Positions 8,650-17,543 of a DNA stretch of 64,000 nt are shown piece by piece. The position numbers were made by a program, and so were the translations under genes. The stretch comes from Phaeobacter sp. B1627 (GTDB taxonomy: Bacteria > Pseudomonadota > Alphaproteobacteria > Rhodobacterales > Rhodobacteraceae): NCBI RefSeq assembly GCF_006265095.1, contig NZ_VCNK01000021.1, forward strand, positions 62,001-126,000, read 5' to 3'. How positions within the stretch are numbered: position 1 is the first letter of the stretch; every line of letters begins with the position of its first letter. The notes under the pieces are model-generated. The model had not been told where the DNA came from and did no database searches. It saw nothing but the letters and a program-made list of their open reading frames with translations.

Positions 8650-9621
8650 ATGAACCCGGTCACATTCGTACAAGACGTTCTGGTCACACAATTCGGCGAG
8701 TTCGGACCGCTGCTGGCACTGGGATTCGTCGGGATCGTGCTGGTGGCCGTTGCCGTGGGCCTGATGCTCAATCAGCCCGAGGACCCGCTGAAAAAGCTGC
8801 AGCGCAGCCTGAATGAAACGCAATCTGCACAGCCCAGGAAAGAACGGCTGCGTCAGGCCAACCGCAACGAACAATTGCAGAAATTCGCCAACTTCCTGGA
8901 GCCACAGAACGCGGAAGAGCTCTCGGCGATGGAGCTGAAGCTGCGTCAGGCGGGATACCAGTCCAAGGACGCGGTGCGCCTGTTCCACTTCGCCCAATTC
9001 GCGCTGGGGCTGGTGGGGCTCGGCCTCGGGCTGGTCTTTGTCTATGTGATGAATGCGGATGTGGAATACACCACGCAGGATGTGGCATTGCGTGTGATCG
9101 GTCCCGGCGGCGCCTGCTATTTCCTACCGAGGTACTGGATCACCCGCCGGATCGAAGAACGCAAACAGGCGATCACCCGCGCCTTCCCGGACGCGCTGGA
9201 CATGATGCTGGTCTGTGTGGAGGCGGGACAGTCGATGGATCAGGCCATCGTCCGCGTGGCCCGCGAGCTGAGGGCATCTTACCCGGAACTGGCCGAAGAA
9301 TTCGAAGTTGTCGCCTATGAAATGAAGGCGGGCAAGGACAAGGACAAGGTCATGCGCGACATGGGCACACGGTGCGGCGTGCAGGACGTGTCTTCCTTCG
9401 TCACCGTCATGATCCAGTCGGCGACCTTTGGGACGTCCATTGCCGAGGCGCTACGGGTCTATGCCAGTGAAATGCGGGACAAACGCGTGATGCGCGCAGA
9501 AGAAGCCGCAAACAAGTTGCCAACCAAAATGACCCTTGCCACAATGGGGCTGACCGTGCCTCCGCTGCTGATCATTCTGGTTGGCCCCTCGGCACAAGGC
9601 ATCTCCAACTTGGGAAAATAG
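8650..9621 (+). CDS. tadC: Type II secretion F family platform protein TadC
   Basis: Second platform protein, thought to pair with TadB around the CpaF motor. 323 residues with an N-terminal membrane segment (15-38), a central pair (~115-155) and a T2SSF domain containing FPDALDMMLVCVEAGQSMDQA, closing with a membrane segment at LTVPPLLIILVGPSAQG. Tightly packed after tadB and 11 bases before tadD. Confidence 0.95.
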   Translation: MNPVTFVQDVLVTQFGEFGPLLALGFVGIVLVAVAVGLMLNQPEDPLKKLQRSLNETQSAQPRKERLRQANRNEQLQKFANFLEPQNAEELSAMELKLRQAGYQSKDAVRLFHFAQFALGLVGLGLGLVFVYVMNADVEYTTQDVALRVIGPGGACYFLPRYWITRRIEERKQAITRAFPDALDMMLVCVEAGQSMDQAIVRVARELRASYPELAEEFEVVAYEMKAGKDKDKVMRDMGTRCGVQDVSSFVTVMIQSATFGTSIAEALRVYASEMRDKRVMRAEEAANKLPTKMTLATMGLTVPPLLIILVGPSAQGISNLGK

Positions 9622-9632
9622 AGCAGAGCCTC

Positions 9633-10238
9633 ATGACGTTCAGGACCAGGCGCCCCCCCCTTTTCCGCCTTGTCCCACCCGCGGTCGCCGCCTGCGCATG
9701 TGCGTTGGTGGCGGCTTGCGTGATGGGGCCGGGCAACGGGGCATTCAATGGCAAGGCCAGCGGCCCATGGGCCCCCGGCGTCGATACCCGTGCGCAGGCC
9801 GTCAACGGGCTGGATGTGGGTCATCGGTTGATGGCGGCCGGGCAATATGAGCTGGCCATCGATGCATTCAACCGGGCCGCCCTCGACGAAGGGCTGACGC
9901 CCGAGATCCTGTCCAGTCTCGGCTCGGCCAACCTGGGCCTCGGTCGGCTGGGTCAGGCAGAGAGCCTCCTGCGGCGCGCGGTCAAGGGCGCACCGGACTG
10001 GCCGGAAGCGCTGAATAATCTGGGAATTGTCCTGCTGGAGCGCGGCAAGACCGCAGAAGCCGAGCAGATCCTGCGCCGGGCCTATGCGCTGGACAATGGC
10101 GAAAGTGACGCAATACGCGATAATTTGCGTCTGGCCCTCGAAAATCTTGACAATCCGGGCCATAGTGAGGCCAACGGCAGTGAATATAAATTGGTGCGCC
10201 GGGGCGGTGGAGTATACCGCATTCAAACGACACCATAA
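9633..10238 (+). CDS. tadD: TadD-type tetratricopeptide-repeat lipoprotein
   Basis: 201 residues. A lipoprotein signal with lipobox VAAC places the acylated Cys at residue 29. Three TPR-like helix pairs follow (residues ~65-165, e.g. LLRRAVKGAPDWPEALNNLG). TadD proteins are pilotins or assembly factors that help the secretin into the outer membrane. The lipid anchor, TPRs and position after tadC all fit that role. Confidence 0.88.
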   Translation: MTFRTRRPPLFRLVPPAVAACACALVAACVMGPGNGAFNGKASGPWAPGVDTRAQAVNGLDVGHRLMAAGQYELAIDAFNRAALDEGLTPEILSSLGSANLGLGRLGQAESLLRRAVKGAPDWPEALNNLGIVLLERGKTAEAEQILRRAYALDNGESDAIRDNLRLALENLDNPGHSEANGSEYKLVRRGGGVYRIQTTP

Positions 10239-10271
10239 CGCCAGAGGCAGAGCAGAAAAGGACGCAGAATT

Positions 10272-11123
10272 ATGCGCCAAATGTTTCTTTTGTCCGCAGG
10301 TCTGATCGGGGCACTGACACTTGCCTCCTGCAGCAAGGAAATCGACAAAGAAGCTGTCGAACGCGCCTTGCAGGACGTCAACGTCATCGATGAGAGCAAT
10401 CTCAACAACGTCATCCTCAACAGCTCCGATCCCAATGAGGCAGTCAGCTATTTTCAGCGCAGCGTTGCGAAAAACCCCGACCGGATTGATTTCAACCGCG
10501 GTTTGGCGGGCTCTCTGGTGCGGGCGAAGCGCTATACCGAGGCCGTCTCCGCCTGGCAACGTGTTGTCGCGCTGCCGGAGTCTGGCGACGCCGACCGGGT
10601 GGACCTCGCGGATGCCTTGATCCGGACCAATGACTGGGCGCAGGCCAAGACTGTCCTGACCTCGGTGCCGCCCACCCATGAAACCTACAAACGATACCGC
10701 CTCGAAGCGATGGTTGCCGACTCCGAGAAGAACTGGAAAGCGGCCGACAGCTTTTATGAGACGGCCATTGGCCTGACCACCACGCCGGCGGGTGTGTTCA
10801 ACAACTGGGGCTATTCCAAGCTGACGCGGGGCGATTATACCGAAGCCGAGCGCCTTTTTGGCGAAGCCCTCCGTCAGGACCCGAACCTGTTCACCGCCAA
10901 GAACAACCTTGTTCTGGCCCGAGGCGCACAGCGCAACTATAGCCTGCCCGTCATTGCCATGACCCAGACCGAGCGGGCGCAGCTGTTGCATACGATGGCG
11001 CTCTCTGCGGTCAAACAGGGTGATGTCAGCACCGGGGAAGGCCTGTTGCGCGACGCGATCGACACCCACCCGCAGCACTTTGATGCCGCCGCCCGGGCGC
11101 TTGAAGCGCTGGAAAAAGGCTGA
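10272..11123 (+). CDS. Second tetratricopeptide-repeat lipoprotein of the tad locus
   Basis: 283 residues. Lipobox LASC with Cys20; TPR motifs spread over residues ~55-275 (NPDRIDFNRGLAGSLVRAKR, GVFNNWGYSKLTRGDYTEAE). Longer and only loosely similar to the preceding TadD, so it is more likely a separate assembly factor than a recent duplicate. Two TPR proteins in one tad locus are common; which one serves the secretin cannot be told from sequence. Confidence 0.85.
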   Translation: MRQMFLLSAGLIGALTLASCSKEIDKEAVERALQDVNVIDESNLNNVILNSSDPNEAVSYFQRSVAKNPDRIDFNRGLAGSLVRAKRYTEAVSAWQRVVALPESGDADRVDLADALIRTNDWAQAKTVLTSVPPTHETYKRYRLEAMVADSEKNWKAADSFYETAIGLTTTPAGVFNNWGYSKLTRGDYTEAERLFGEALRQDPNLFTAKNNLVLARGAQRNYSLPVIAMTQTERAQLLHTMALSAVKQGDVSTGEGLLRDAIDTHPQHFDAAARALEALEKG

Positions 11124-11138
11124 GCGGGGCCGGAGGGG

Positions 11139-11636
11139 ATGCATTTTCCTGCGCAGGCTGCAATCTGGTTTCTGCCCCTGGTCCTGCCCCTGTGTTTTCT
11201 GGTGGCTCTGACGGACCTGCGGGCCATGCGCATTCCCAATTGGATGGTCGACACGCTGGGCGGGCTCTATGTGGTGCTTGGGGCTCTGGTGATGCCGACC
11301 TGGGCCGACTATGGCTGGCATCTTTTACATCTGCCCATCGGCATCGCCATCGGGTTCTTGTTCTACACCGCCGGGCTCGTCGGGGCCGGAGACGCCAAAT
11401 TTGCAGGAGCAGCAGCCCCTTATGTCGCTTTTGCAGATCTGTCGCAGGTGGTGATCATCTTTACCGCGACCTTGCTGGCCGGGGTTTTCGCCCACCGGGT
11501 CGCCCGCCACACCCCCCTGCGCCGTCTTGCGCCGCAGTGGAAAAGCTGGGACGCGGGCAGCAAGTTTCCAATGGGCCTGTGCCTTGGCGCGACGCTTGCG
11601 ATCTATCTTTGCCTCGCGGCCATTTACGGCCCCTGA
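11139..11636 (+). CDS. cpaA: Prepilin peptidase CpaA/TadV
   Basis: Membrane aspartic protease that removes the leader from Flp pilins. 165 residues, the short form lacking the N-terminal methylase domain. It has several membrane segments, the first catalytic Asp at residue 26 (LTDLRAMRIPNW) and the second in GAGD (Asp85). Expected substrates in this window are the two pilins at 895 and 1218. It starts 15 bases after the second TPR gene. Confidence 0.93.
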   Translation: MHFPAQAAIWFLPLVLPLCFLVALTDLRAMRIPNWMVDTLGGLYVVLGALVMPTWADYGWHLLHLPIGIAIGFLFYTAGLVGAGDAKFAGAAAPYVAFADLSQVVIIFTATLLAGVFAHRVARHTPLRRLAPQWKSWDAGSKFPMGLCLGATLAIYLCLAAIYGP

Positions 11637-11848
11637 TCCGGCAACCTGGCCGTGCCCTGCGGGTATGTTCAGGCTCCACTTTGGGTCCATTCCGGCCGCG
11701 ATGGCCCGGAAACAGCCGACAATCAACCAAGCTATTCGCGGAAATGCTACAGCTCCGCCGCGGTCTTGCCACAGTATTGCATAGTCTCTGACCAAACGGC
11801 GACCAACGGCGTCCCGCACCCGCCATCCTGAAAGAGGCCCCGTCAGAT

Positions 11849-13156
11849 ATGAACATGCAGACCACCTCCGTGATCGCGCCCCCTGTTCCCAAAGGCATGG
11901 CCGAGATGCGCCTGCCCTTGGTGATGATGCGGGACATTCTGTTGAAAACCATGTTCCGCAAGACGCTGGACACCGTCACCGACTTGTCGGAGGCCATCTG
12001 CCTGCCCGCTTCGGTCACTCAGGAATTGGTCGATATTGCCCGCGACCAGAAACTGCTAGAGGCCACCGGCACGCTCAATGCCAATTCCGGCAACGAGATG
12101 GCCTATCAATTGACCGACGCGGGCAAGGCGCGCGCTCTGGATGCGCTCTCGCAATCGGAATACTTCGGCGCCATGCCGGTGCCGCTTGATGTATATCGCG
12201 AGCAGGTCAAACGTCAGTCGATCCGAAACATCATGGTGACCCGTCAGCAACTGACCGCTGCCATGGGGCACCTGATCCTGCCCGACAGCCTGCTTGACCA
12301 TCTCGGCCCCGCTGTCAGCGCCGGCCGTTCCATTCTCATGTACGGGCCCCCGGGCAATGGGAAATCCTCCATCTCCAATGGCATTCGGGATGCTTTGGGC
12401 GACCGGGTCTATGTGCCGCGCGCGATCGAATATGCCGGTCAGGTCATCACCGTATACGATCCCGTCGTGCACAGCGCGGTGGCAACGGAGGCACCAGATC
12501 CGAACGCGCTGCGCAAACACCGCCGGTTTGACGAGCGCTACGTCTGCTGCGAGCGGCCCACTGTGGTCACCGGCGGCGAGCTGTCCCTGTCGATGCTGGA
12601 CCTGGTCTATAATCCGACCGCCCGGACCTATCAGGCGCCGCTGCAACTCAAATCCACCGGCGGGATTTTCATCGTCGATGACCTTGGCCGTCAGGCGGAG
12701 TCGCCCCAGGCCCTTGTCAACCGCTGGATCGTTCCCCTCGAGGAGGGGCGCGATATCCTCTCGCTGCAATCGGGCGAAAAATTCGAAGTCCCCTTCGACA
12801 CGCTGGTGATCTTTTCCACCAATTTCCACCCGAATGAGATTTTCGACCAGGCGGCGTTGCGCCGGATCTTTTTCAAGATCAAGATTGACGGCCCCAATCA
12901 GGAGAATTTCCTCAAGATCTTTGCCTTGGTCGCGCGCAAGAAGGGTATCCCCCTTGACGAGGCCGCCCTGGTGCATCTGCTGAAGACCAAATACCCCACG
13001 ATTGACAACGCCTATGCCAACTACCAGCCGGTGTTTCTGATCGATCAGATGATTGCCATCTGCGAATTCGAAGGCCTGCCCTATCAAATGTCTCCGGATC
13101 TGATCGACCGGGCCTGGGCCAACATGTTCGTCAGGGATGAGACGATTGTGAAGTAA
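11849..13156 (+). CDS. AAA+ ATPase with winged-helix-like N-terminus, tad-linked
   Basis: 435 residues, soluble. Residues ~20-105 look like a winged-helix DNA- or protein-binding fold (ILLKTMFRKTLDTVTDLSEA, then YQLTDAGKARALDAL). The AAA+ core carries Walker A GPPGNGKS (166-173), Walker B IFIVDDLG (273-280) and a sensor-1 Asn in FSTNFHP. Best general description: MoxR/COG0714-like ATPase. It follows the tad locus on the same strand after 212 bases with no clear terminator between. Its function is unknown; remodelling or regulation of the pilus machine is an inference from position. Confidence 0.8.
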   Translation: MNMQTTSVIAPPVPKGMAEMRLPLVMMRDILLKTMFRKTLDTVTDLSEAICLPASVTQELVDIARDQKLLEATGTLNANSGNEMAYQLTDAGKARALDALSQSEYFGAMPVPLDVYREQVKRQSIRNIMVTRQQLTAAMGHLILPDSLLDHLGPAVSAGRSILMYGPPGNGKSSISNGIRDALGDRVYVPRAIEYAGQVITVYDPVVHSAVATEAPDPNALRKHRRFDERYVCCERPTVVTGGELSLSMLDLVYNPTARTYQAPLQLKSTGGIFIVDDLGRQAESPQALVNRWIVPLEEGRDILSLQSGEKFEVPFDTLVIFSTNFHPNEIFDQAALRRIFFKIKIDGPNQENFLKIFALVARKKGIPLDEAALVHLLKTKYPTIDNAYANYQPVFLIDQMIAICEFEGLPYQMSPDLIDRAWANMFVRDETIVK

Positions 13157-13222
13157 GCGAGACAAGGCCGATGCGGCGACCGGGGTCGAATTTCTTTTGG
13201 TCGCATCGACAGTTTGGACTAA

Positions 13223-15649
13223 ATGGGGAACATGGAATGCCTGCCCCCTCAGATCCTGCGCTGGTTCTCGGACCGTGGATGGTCCCCTCATCCGCATCAG
13301 ATGGAGATGCTGGCGCGCCGCAATGCGCCCGCAACCCTGCTGATCGCGCCGACAGGCGGCGGCAAAACGATGGCCGGTTTCCTGCCCACTCTGGCGGAGC
13401 TGGCGGAGGGCACGCATGAGGGGCTGCATACGCTCTATATCTCGCCGCTAAAGGCGCTGGCCGCCGACATAAAACGCAACCTCACGCAACCGGTCACCGA
13501 GATGGGACTGCCGATCCGGATTGAGGACCGCACCGGGGACACCTCTGCCGCGCGCAAGCGCCGCCAACGGGCGGATCCTCCGCATATCCTGCTGACCACA
13601 CCTGAAAGCCTCGCGCTGCTGATCTCCTACGATAATTCGGACCATATCTTTCGGGGCCTGCAACGCGTGATCGTGGATGAGGTACACGCCTTGGCCGAAA
13701 GCAAACGCGGCGATCAACTGATGCTGGCGCTGAGCCGTCTGCAAGCGATCTGCCCGGGGCTGCGCCGGGTCGGCCTCTCGGCGACGGTCGATGATCCGGA
13801 CGCATTGGCCCGGCGTCTCGCCCGCCACCCAGATCCCTGTGAAATCCTACAGGCGGACCCCGGTCCCGCGCCGGACATCACTATGCTGGAGACATCCGCG
13901 GCTCCGCCCTGGGCCGGGGGGGGCGCAGCCTATGCGATCCCCGCTGTGCTGGATCAGCTGCGCCGCCACAGGACGACATTGATCTTTCACAACACCCGTG
14001 CCCAGGCCGAGATCTTTTTCCACAACCTGTGGCTCGCCAATGACGACGCGCTGCCGATCGCCATTCACCACGGATCACTCGACCGCACCCAACGAGAGCG
14101 CGTGGAGGCGGCGATGGTGCGCGGAGACCTGCGCGCGGTGGTCTGTACCGGCTCGCTCGACCTGGGGATCGATTGGGGCGATGTCGATCTGGTGATACAG
14201 ATCGGCGCGCCGAAGAACGTCAAACGCCTGGTGCAGCGGATCGGTCGCGCGAACCACCGCTACAATGCGCCCTCCAAAGCGCTGCTGGTTCCTGCGAACA
14301 GGTTCGAGGTCATCGAATGCCTCGCCGCGCTAGAGGCCGCCCGGCAAGGCGAGCTGGACGGCGCCCCCCTGCCGCCCGGCCCTCGTGATGTGCTGTGTCA
14401 GCACATCCTGATCACCGCCTGCGCCGGGCCGTTTTCTTCCGACGCGCTCTATGGCGAAGTCACCACGGTCGGCGCATATTCCGATCTGCCCCGGTGCGAA
14501 TTCGATGCCTGTCTGGAGTTCTGTGCGACCGGCGGCTACGCGCTGCGGGTCTATGATCAGTGGCAACGGCTGGTGCAGCGACCGGACGGGCGCTGGCAAT
14601 TGCGCGATCCCCGAGCGACCCTGCGAATTCGCATGAATCTCGGGACCATTCAGGACACGGATACCTTGAAAGTCCGCCTGAAACGCAGTCGCGGAGGCAA
14701 ACCACTTGGCGAGATCGAAGAAGGCTTCGCCGCCACGCTCAGCCCCGGTGACACCTTCCTGATTGCAGGGCAGATCGTGCGTTTCGAAGGCCTCCGCGAG
14801 ATGACCGTCGAAGTCACCCGCAACGCTGCGCGCAAACCAAAGGTCGCCACGTTCAACGGCACCAAATTTGCCACCTCCACCCAGCTCTCGGCGCGTATTC
14901 TCGCCCTCCTCAATCAACAGGGCTGGCCTGACCTGCCCCAACACACCGCCGATTGGCTGACCCTCCAGACGCAGGTTTCACAAATGCCACGTCCCGGCCG
15001 GCTCCTGGTGGAGAGCTTTCCCCACGACGGGCGGGAACACACCTGCGTCTACGGCTTTGCAGGCCGAAACGCCCAGCAAACGCTGGGGTTGCTCCTGACC
15101 AAACGCATGGAGGACCTGAACCTCGCGCCCCTCGGCTTTGTGGCGACGGATTATGCCACGCTGATCTGGGGGATGGAGCCCACCACCGACCCAAAGGCGC
15201 TTTTGTCGCTCATCACATTGCGCAGAGGGCTGGACGGATGGCTGGCGGAAAATGCCGTCATGAAACGGACATTTCGCACCGTCGCGACGATTGCTGGTCT
15301 GATCGAACGCAACACCCCCGGGCAACGCAAATCCGGGCGACAAGCCAGCTTCTCCTCCGATATCCTCTACGACACCTTGCGCAAATACGACCCCGACCAT
15401 CTCCTGCTGCGGATCACCCGCGAAGAGGCCCAGCGTGGACTGGTGGATTTTGCCCGCATTGAAGAGATGATGGCGCGTGTCGGCGACCGCGTGGACCATT
15501 GCCAGCTTGCCAGGATCTCCCCCCTGGCCGCCCCTCTCCTGCTGGAAGTCGGCAAAGTTCCGATCAAAGGCGCCGGTGTCGAAAGGCTGATGGCGCGAGA
15601 AGCCGAGAAGCTGATGCAGACGTCCGGCCTTGCATCGCTGACCCAATGA
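13223..15649 (+). CDS. Ligase-associated DEXH-box DNA helicase (Lhr-like)
   Basis: 808 residues. Superfamily 2 helicase with Walker A APTGGGKT (42-49), motif II DEVH (152-155), motif III GLSATV, and motif VI QRIGRANHR. The long C-terminal half has the Lhr-type winged helix and specific domains. In many bacteria this subfamily sits with an ATP-dependent DNA ligase, an MBL-fold exonuclease and PdeM and acts in DNA-damage response. Here only PdeM follows, by an ATGA overlap. Start: ATG 13223, or 13232 (MECLPP...) with GGGGA just upstream. Confidence 0.9.
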   Translation: MGNMECLPPQILRWFSDRGWSPHPHQMEMLARRNAPATLLIAPTGGGKTMAGFLPTLAELAEGTHEGLHTLYISPLKALAADIKRNLTQPVTEMGLPIRIEDRTGDTSAARKRRQRADPPHILLTTPESLALLISYDNSDHIFRGLQRVIVDEVHALAESKRGDQLMLALSRLQAICPGLRRVGLSATVDDPDALARRLARHPDPCEILQADPGPAPDITMLETSAAPPWAGGGAAYAIPAVLDQLRRHRTTLIFHNTRAQAEIFFHNLWLANDDALPIAIHHGSLDRTQRERVEAAMVRGDLRAVVCTGSLDLGIDWGDVDLVIQIGAPKNVKRLVQRIGRANHRYNAPSKALLVPANRFEVIECLAALEAARQGELDGAPLPPGPRDVLCQHILITACAGPFSSDALYGEVTTVGAYSDLPRCEFDACLEFCATGGYALRVYDQWQRLVQRPDGRWQLRDPRATLRIRMNLGTIQDTDTLKVRLKRSRGGKPLGEIEEGFAATLSPGDTFLIAGQIVRFEGLREMTVEVTRNAARKPKVATFNGTKFATSTQLSARILALLNQQGWPDLPQHTADWLTLQTQVSQMPRPGRLLVESFPHDGREHTCVYGFAGRNAQQTLGLLLTKRMEDLNLAPLGFVATDYATLIWGMEPTTDPKALLSLITLRRGLDGWLAENAVMKRTFRTVATIAGLIERNTPGQRKSGRQASFSSDILYDTLRKYDPDHLLLRITREEAQRGLVDFARIEEMMARVGDRVDHCQLARISPLAAPLLLEVGKVPIKGAGVERLMAREAEKLMQTSGLASLTQ

Positions 15650-16335
15650 GGGCAACAGCTCAAGACATGCTCCCCCATGGACCCACCACCGGATTTGACT
15701 TCACCCTCAGCGGCGCGCGTCTTTGCGCGCTTGGCGCCGGTGCCCTCTGGTGGCCCGCTCAGCGAACGCTCGTTGTCTCCGATCTGCACCTCGGGAAAAG
15801 CGACCGCGTGTCCCGCCGTACGGGTGTCTTCCTGCCGCCCTACGAAACACGGGACACTCTCGACCGCCTGCAAGCGCTGATCAACGATCTCAACCCGCAA
15901 TCTGTCATCTGTCTGGGCGACACATTCGATGACGATACGGCGGCCCGAAACCTGCCTCAGGCGGACAGGACGAAGCTGCAGGGCATGATGCAGGGCCGGC
16001 GATGGATATGGGTCGAGGGCAATCACGACCCCTCCCCCCCAGCGCTCGCAGGGGAGGCGCTGGCCGAATTCAACACCCCGCCCCTGACATTCCGTCATGT
16101 CGCGGCGCAGGGCACGACGGGGGAAATCAGTGGCCATTACCACCCCAAGGCAAGCCTGCGCGGCCAGTCCCGGCCGGCCTTCCTGCTGGACCGAAACCGC
16201 CTGATCCTGCCGGCCTTCGGCACCTACACCGGCGGCCTGCGATGCACGGATCCGGCCTTGACCTCTGTGATGGAACACAACGCTCTGGCGATTCTGACCG
16301 GACCGGTGCCGCTGCCTCGCCCTGTGAACGGATAA
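15646..16335 (+). CDS. pdeM: Ligase-associated DNA damage response endonuclease PdeM
   Basis: Calcineurin-like metallophosphoesterase. 229 residues with the full set of metal-binding motifs: DLHLGK (46-51), GDTFDD, EGNHDP and GHYHP. The start at 15646 overlaps the helicase stop (ATGA), so the two are translationally coupled; a second ATG at 15667 is possible. The protein likely acts on DNA ends together with the helicase. Confidence 0.9.
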   Translation: MRATAQDMLPHGPTTGFDFTLSGARLCALGAGALWWPAQRTLVVSDLHLGKSDRVSRRTGVFLPPYETRDTLDRLQALINDLNPQSVICLGDTFDDDTAARNLPQADRTKLQGMMQGRRWIWVEGNHDPSPPALAGEALAEFNTPPLTFRHVAAQGTTGEISGHYHPKASLRGQSRPAFLLDRNRLILPAFGTYTGGLRCTDPALTSVMEHNALAILTGPVPLPRPVNG

Positions 16336-16421
16336 AGGACGGAACCCGCAAAGGGCCCGCTATTTCATCTTTTCCGAAATACCTCCGCCGGAGGCCGCGC
16401 CGCCGCGGCGGCACATTCCCG

Positions 16422-17324
16422 TCAGGCCGTCAGGCCCTCCGGCTCTGGCAGATTATTGGCACGACAACAGGCCGTCACGGTATTCGCCAGCAGACACGCA
16501 ATGGTCATCGGCCCAACCCCGCCCGGAACCGGCGTAAGGGCGCCCGCACGCGCTGCGGCGCTCTCATAGTGAACGTCGCCAACAAGTCGCGTCTTCCCCT
16601 CGCCCTTCTCCGGTGCATCCACCCGGTTGATGCCCACATCGATGACAGTGGCGCCCTCCTTGATCCAGTCGCCCGGCACCATCTCCGGGCGCCCGACGGC
16701 AGCCACCACGATATCGGCCCGGCGTACTACCTCCGGCAGGTCCTTGGTGCGACTGTGCGCGATGGTCACAGTGCAGCTATCCCCCAGCAGCAATTGCGCC
16801 ATCGGCTTGCCGACAATATTCGACCGTCCGATCACCACAGCGTCCATTCCGGACAAGGATCCGTGATAGTCACGCAGCATCATCAGGCAGCCAAGCGGCG
16901 TACACGGCACCATCGACTTCTGCCCGGTGCCCAACAGGCCCACATTGGAGATGTGGAAACCATCCACATCTTTCGCCGGAGAGATCGTGTTGATCACCAA
17001 ATCCTCGTCCAGGTGTTTGGGTAACGGCAGTTGCACCAGAATGCCGTGCACCGAAGGATCCGCGTTCAGCGCCTCGATCAATGCCAGCAAATCCGCTTCT
17101 GACGTGTCATCGGCCAGCCGGTGCTCAATGGAGTTCATCCCGACTTCGACAGTCTGTTTGCCTTTGGAACGCACATATACCTGCGAGGCCGGGTCCTCAC
17201 CGACAAGAACCACCGCCAGGCCGGGGATGATGTCATGTTCCTCTTTCAGCCGCGCCACATGTTCGGCCACCTGGCCCCGAACCCTGGCCGCAAAGGCCTT
17301 GCCGTCAATAATATCTGCTGCCAT
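16422..17324 (-). CDS. folD: Bifunctional methylene-THF dehydrogenase / methenyl-THF cyclohydrolase
   Basis: Interconverts 5,10-methylene-, 5,10-methenyl- and 10-formyl-tetrahydrofolate with NADP in the cytosol. 300 residues, normal length. The catalytic Tyr50/Lys54 pair lies in QVYVRSKGK; a QLPLPKHL segment and the Rossmann motif [12 protein letters not shown] follow, with PGGVGPMT near the C-terminus. The start at 17324 has AAGGAACGA upstream. With fhs next to it and gcvTHP further right, the window carries much of the one-carbon pathway. It converges with pdeM across 86 bases holding small GC-rich palindromes. Confidence 0.97.
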   Translation of the reverse strand: MAADIIDGKAFAARVRGQVAEHVARLKEEHDIIPGLAVVLVGEDPASQVYVRSKGKQTVEVGMNSIEHRLADDTSEADLLALIEALNADPSVHGILVQLPLPKHLDEDLVINTISPAKDVDGFHISNVGLLGTGQKSMVPCTPLGCLMMLRDYHGSLSGMDAVVIGRSNIVGKPMAQLLLGDSCTVTIAHSRTKDLPEVVRRADIVVAAVGRPEMVPGDWIKEGATVIDVGINRVDAPEKGEGKTRLVGDVHYESAAARAGALTPVPGGVGPMTIACLLANTVTACCRANNLPEPEGLTA

Positions 17325-17483
17325 CACTTCGTTCCTTTTGAAGGTGCCAGCCCCCGGTGGGGACCAACTCAATTCTCGGGGAGATCCCGCATGTTACGGG
17401 TCTCACGGCACATCGGCCCCGCTATGATCTTTGCGCCAAACTGCTCCGGCAAGGCCGCGACCAAGACCCCGACATGACCCCCG

Positions 17484-17510
17484 ACCAGATCCAAGACCAG
17501 ATCCAAGACC
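17484..17510. repeat. Two tandem copies of a 12-base unit
   Basis: ACCAGATCCAAG occurs twice in a row (17484-17495 and 17496-17507), followed by ACC. It lies in the 219-base gap between fhs and folD, so it is in the leader of folD or the trailer of fhs. No function is evident. Confidence 0.8.
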
Positions 17511-17543
17511 GGGGCCCGCGATGCAGATTGCCTATTTTCCGCT

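Noticed and set aside
9459-11321. 620-codon minus-strand open frame across tadC-tadD-TPR-cpaA
   Set aside because: Long open shadow of GC-rich coding sequence; the plus-strand products all match known Tad families.
16380-16421. GC-rich palindromes between pdeM and folD as a mobile repeat or REP element
   Set aside because: Only one copy is seen in the window and no T-run follows; cannot be told from chance GC-rich symmetry.
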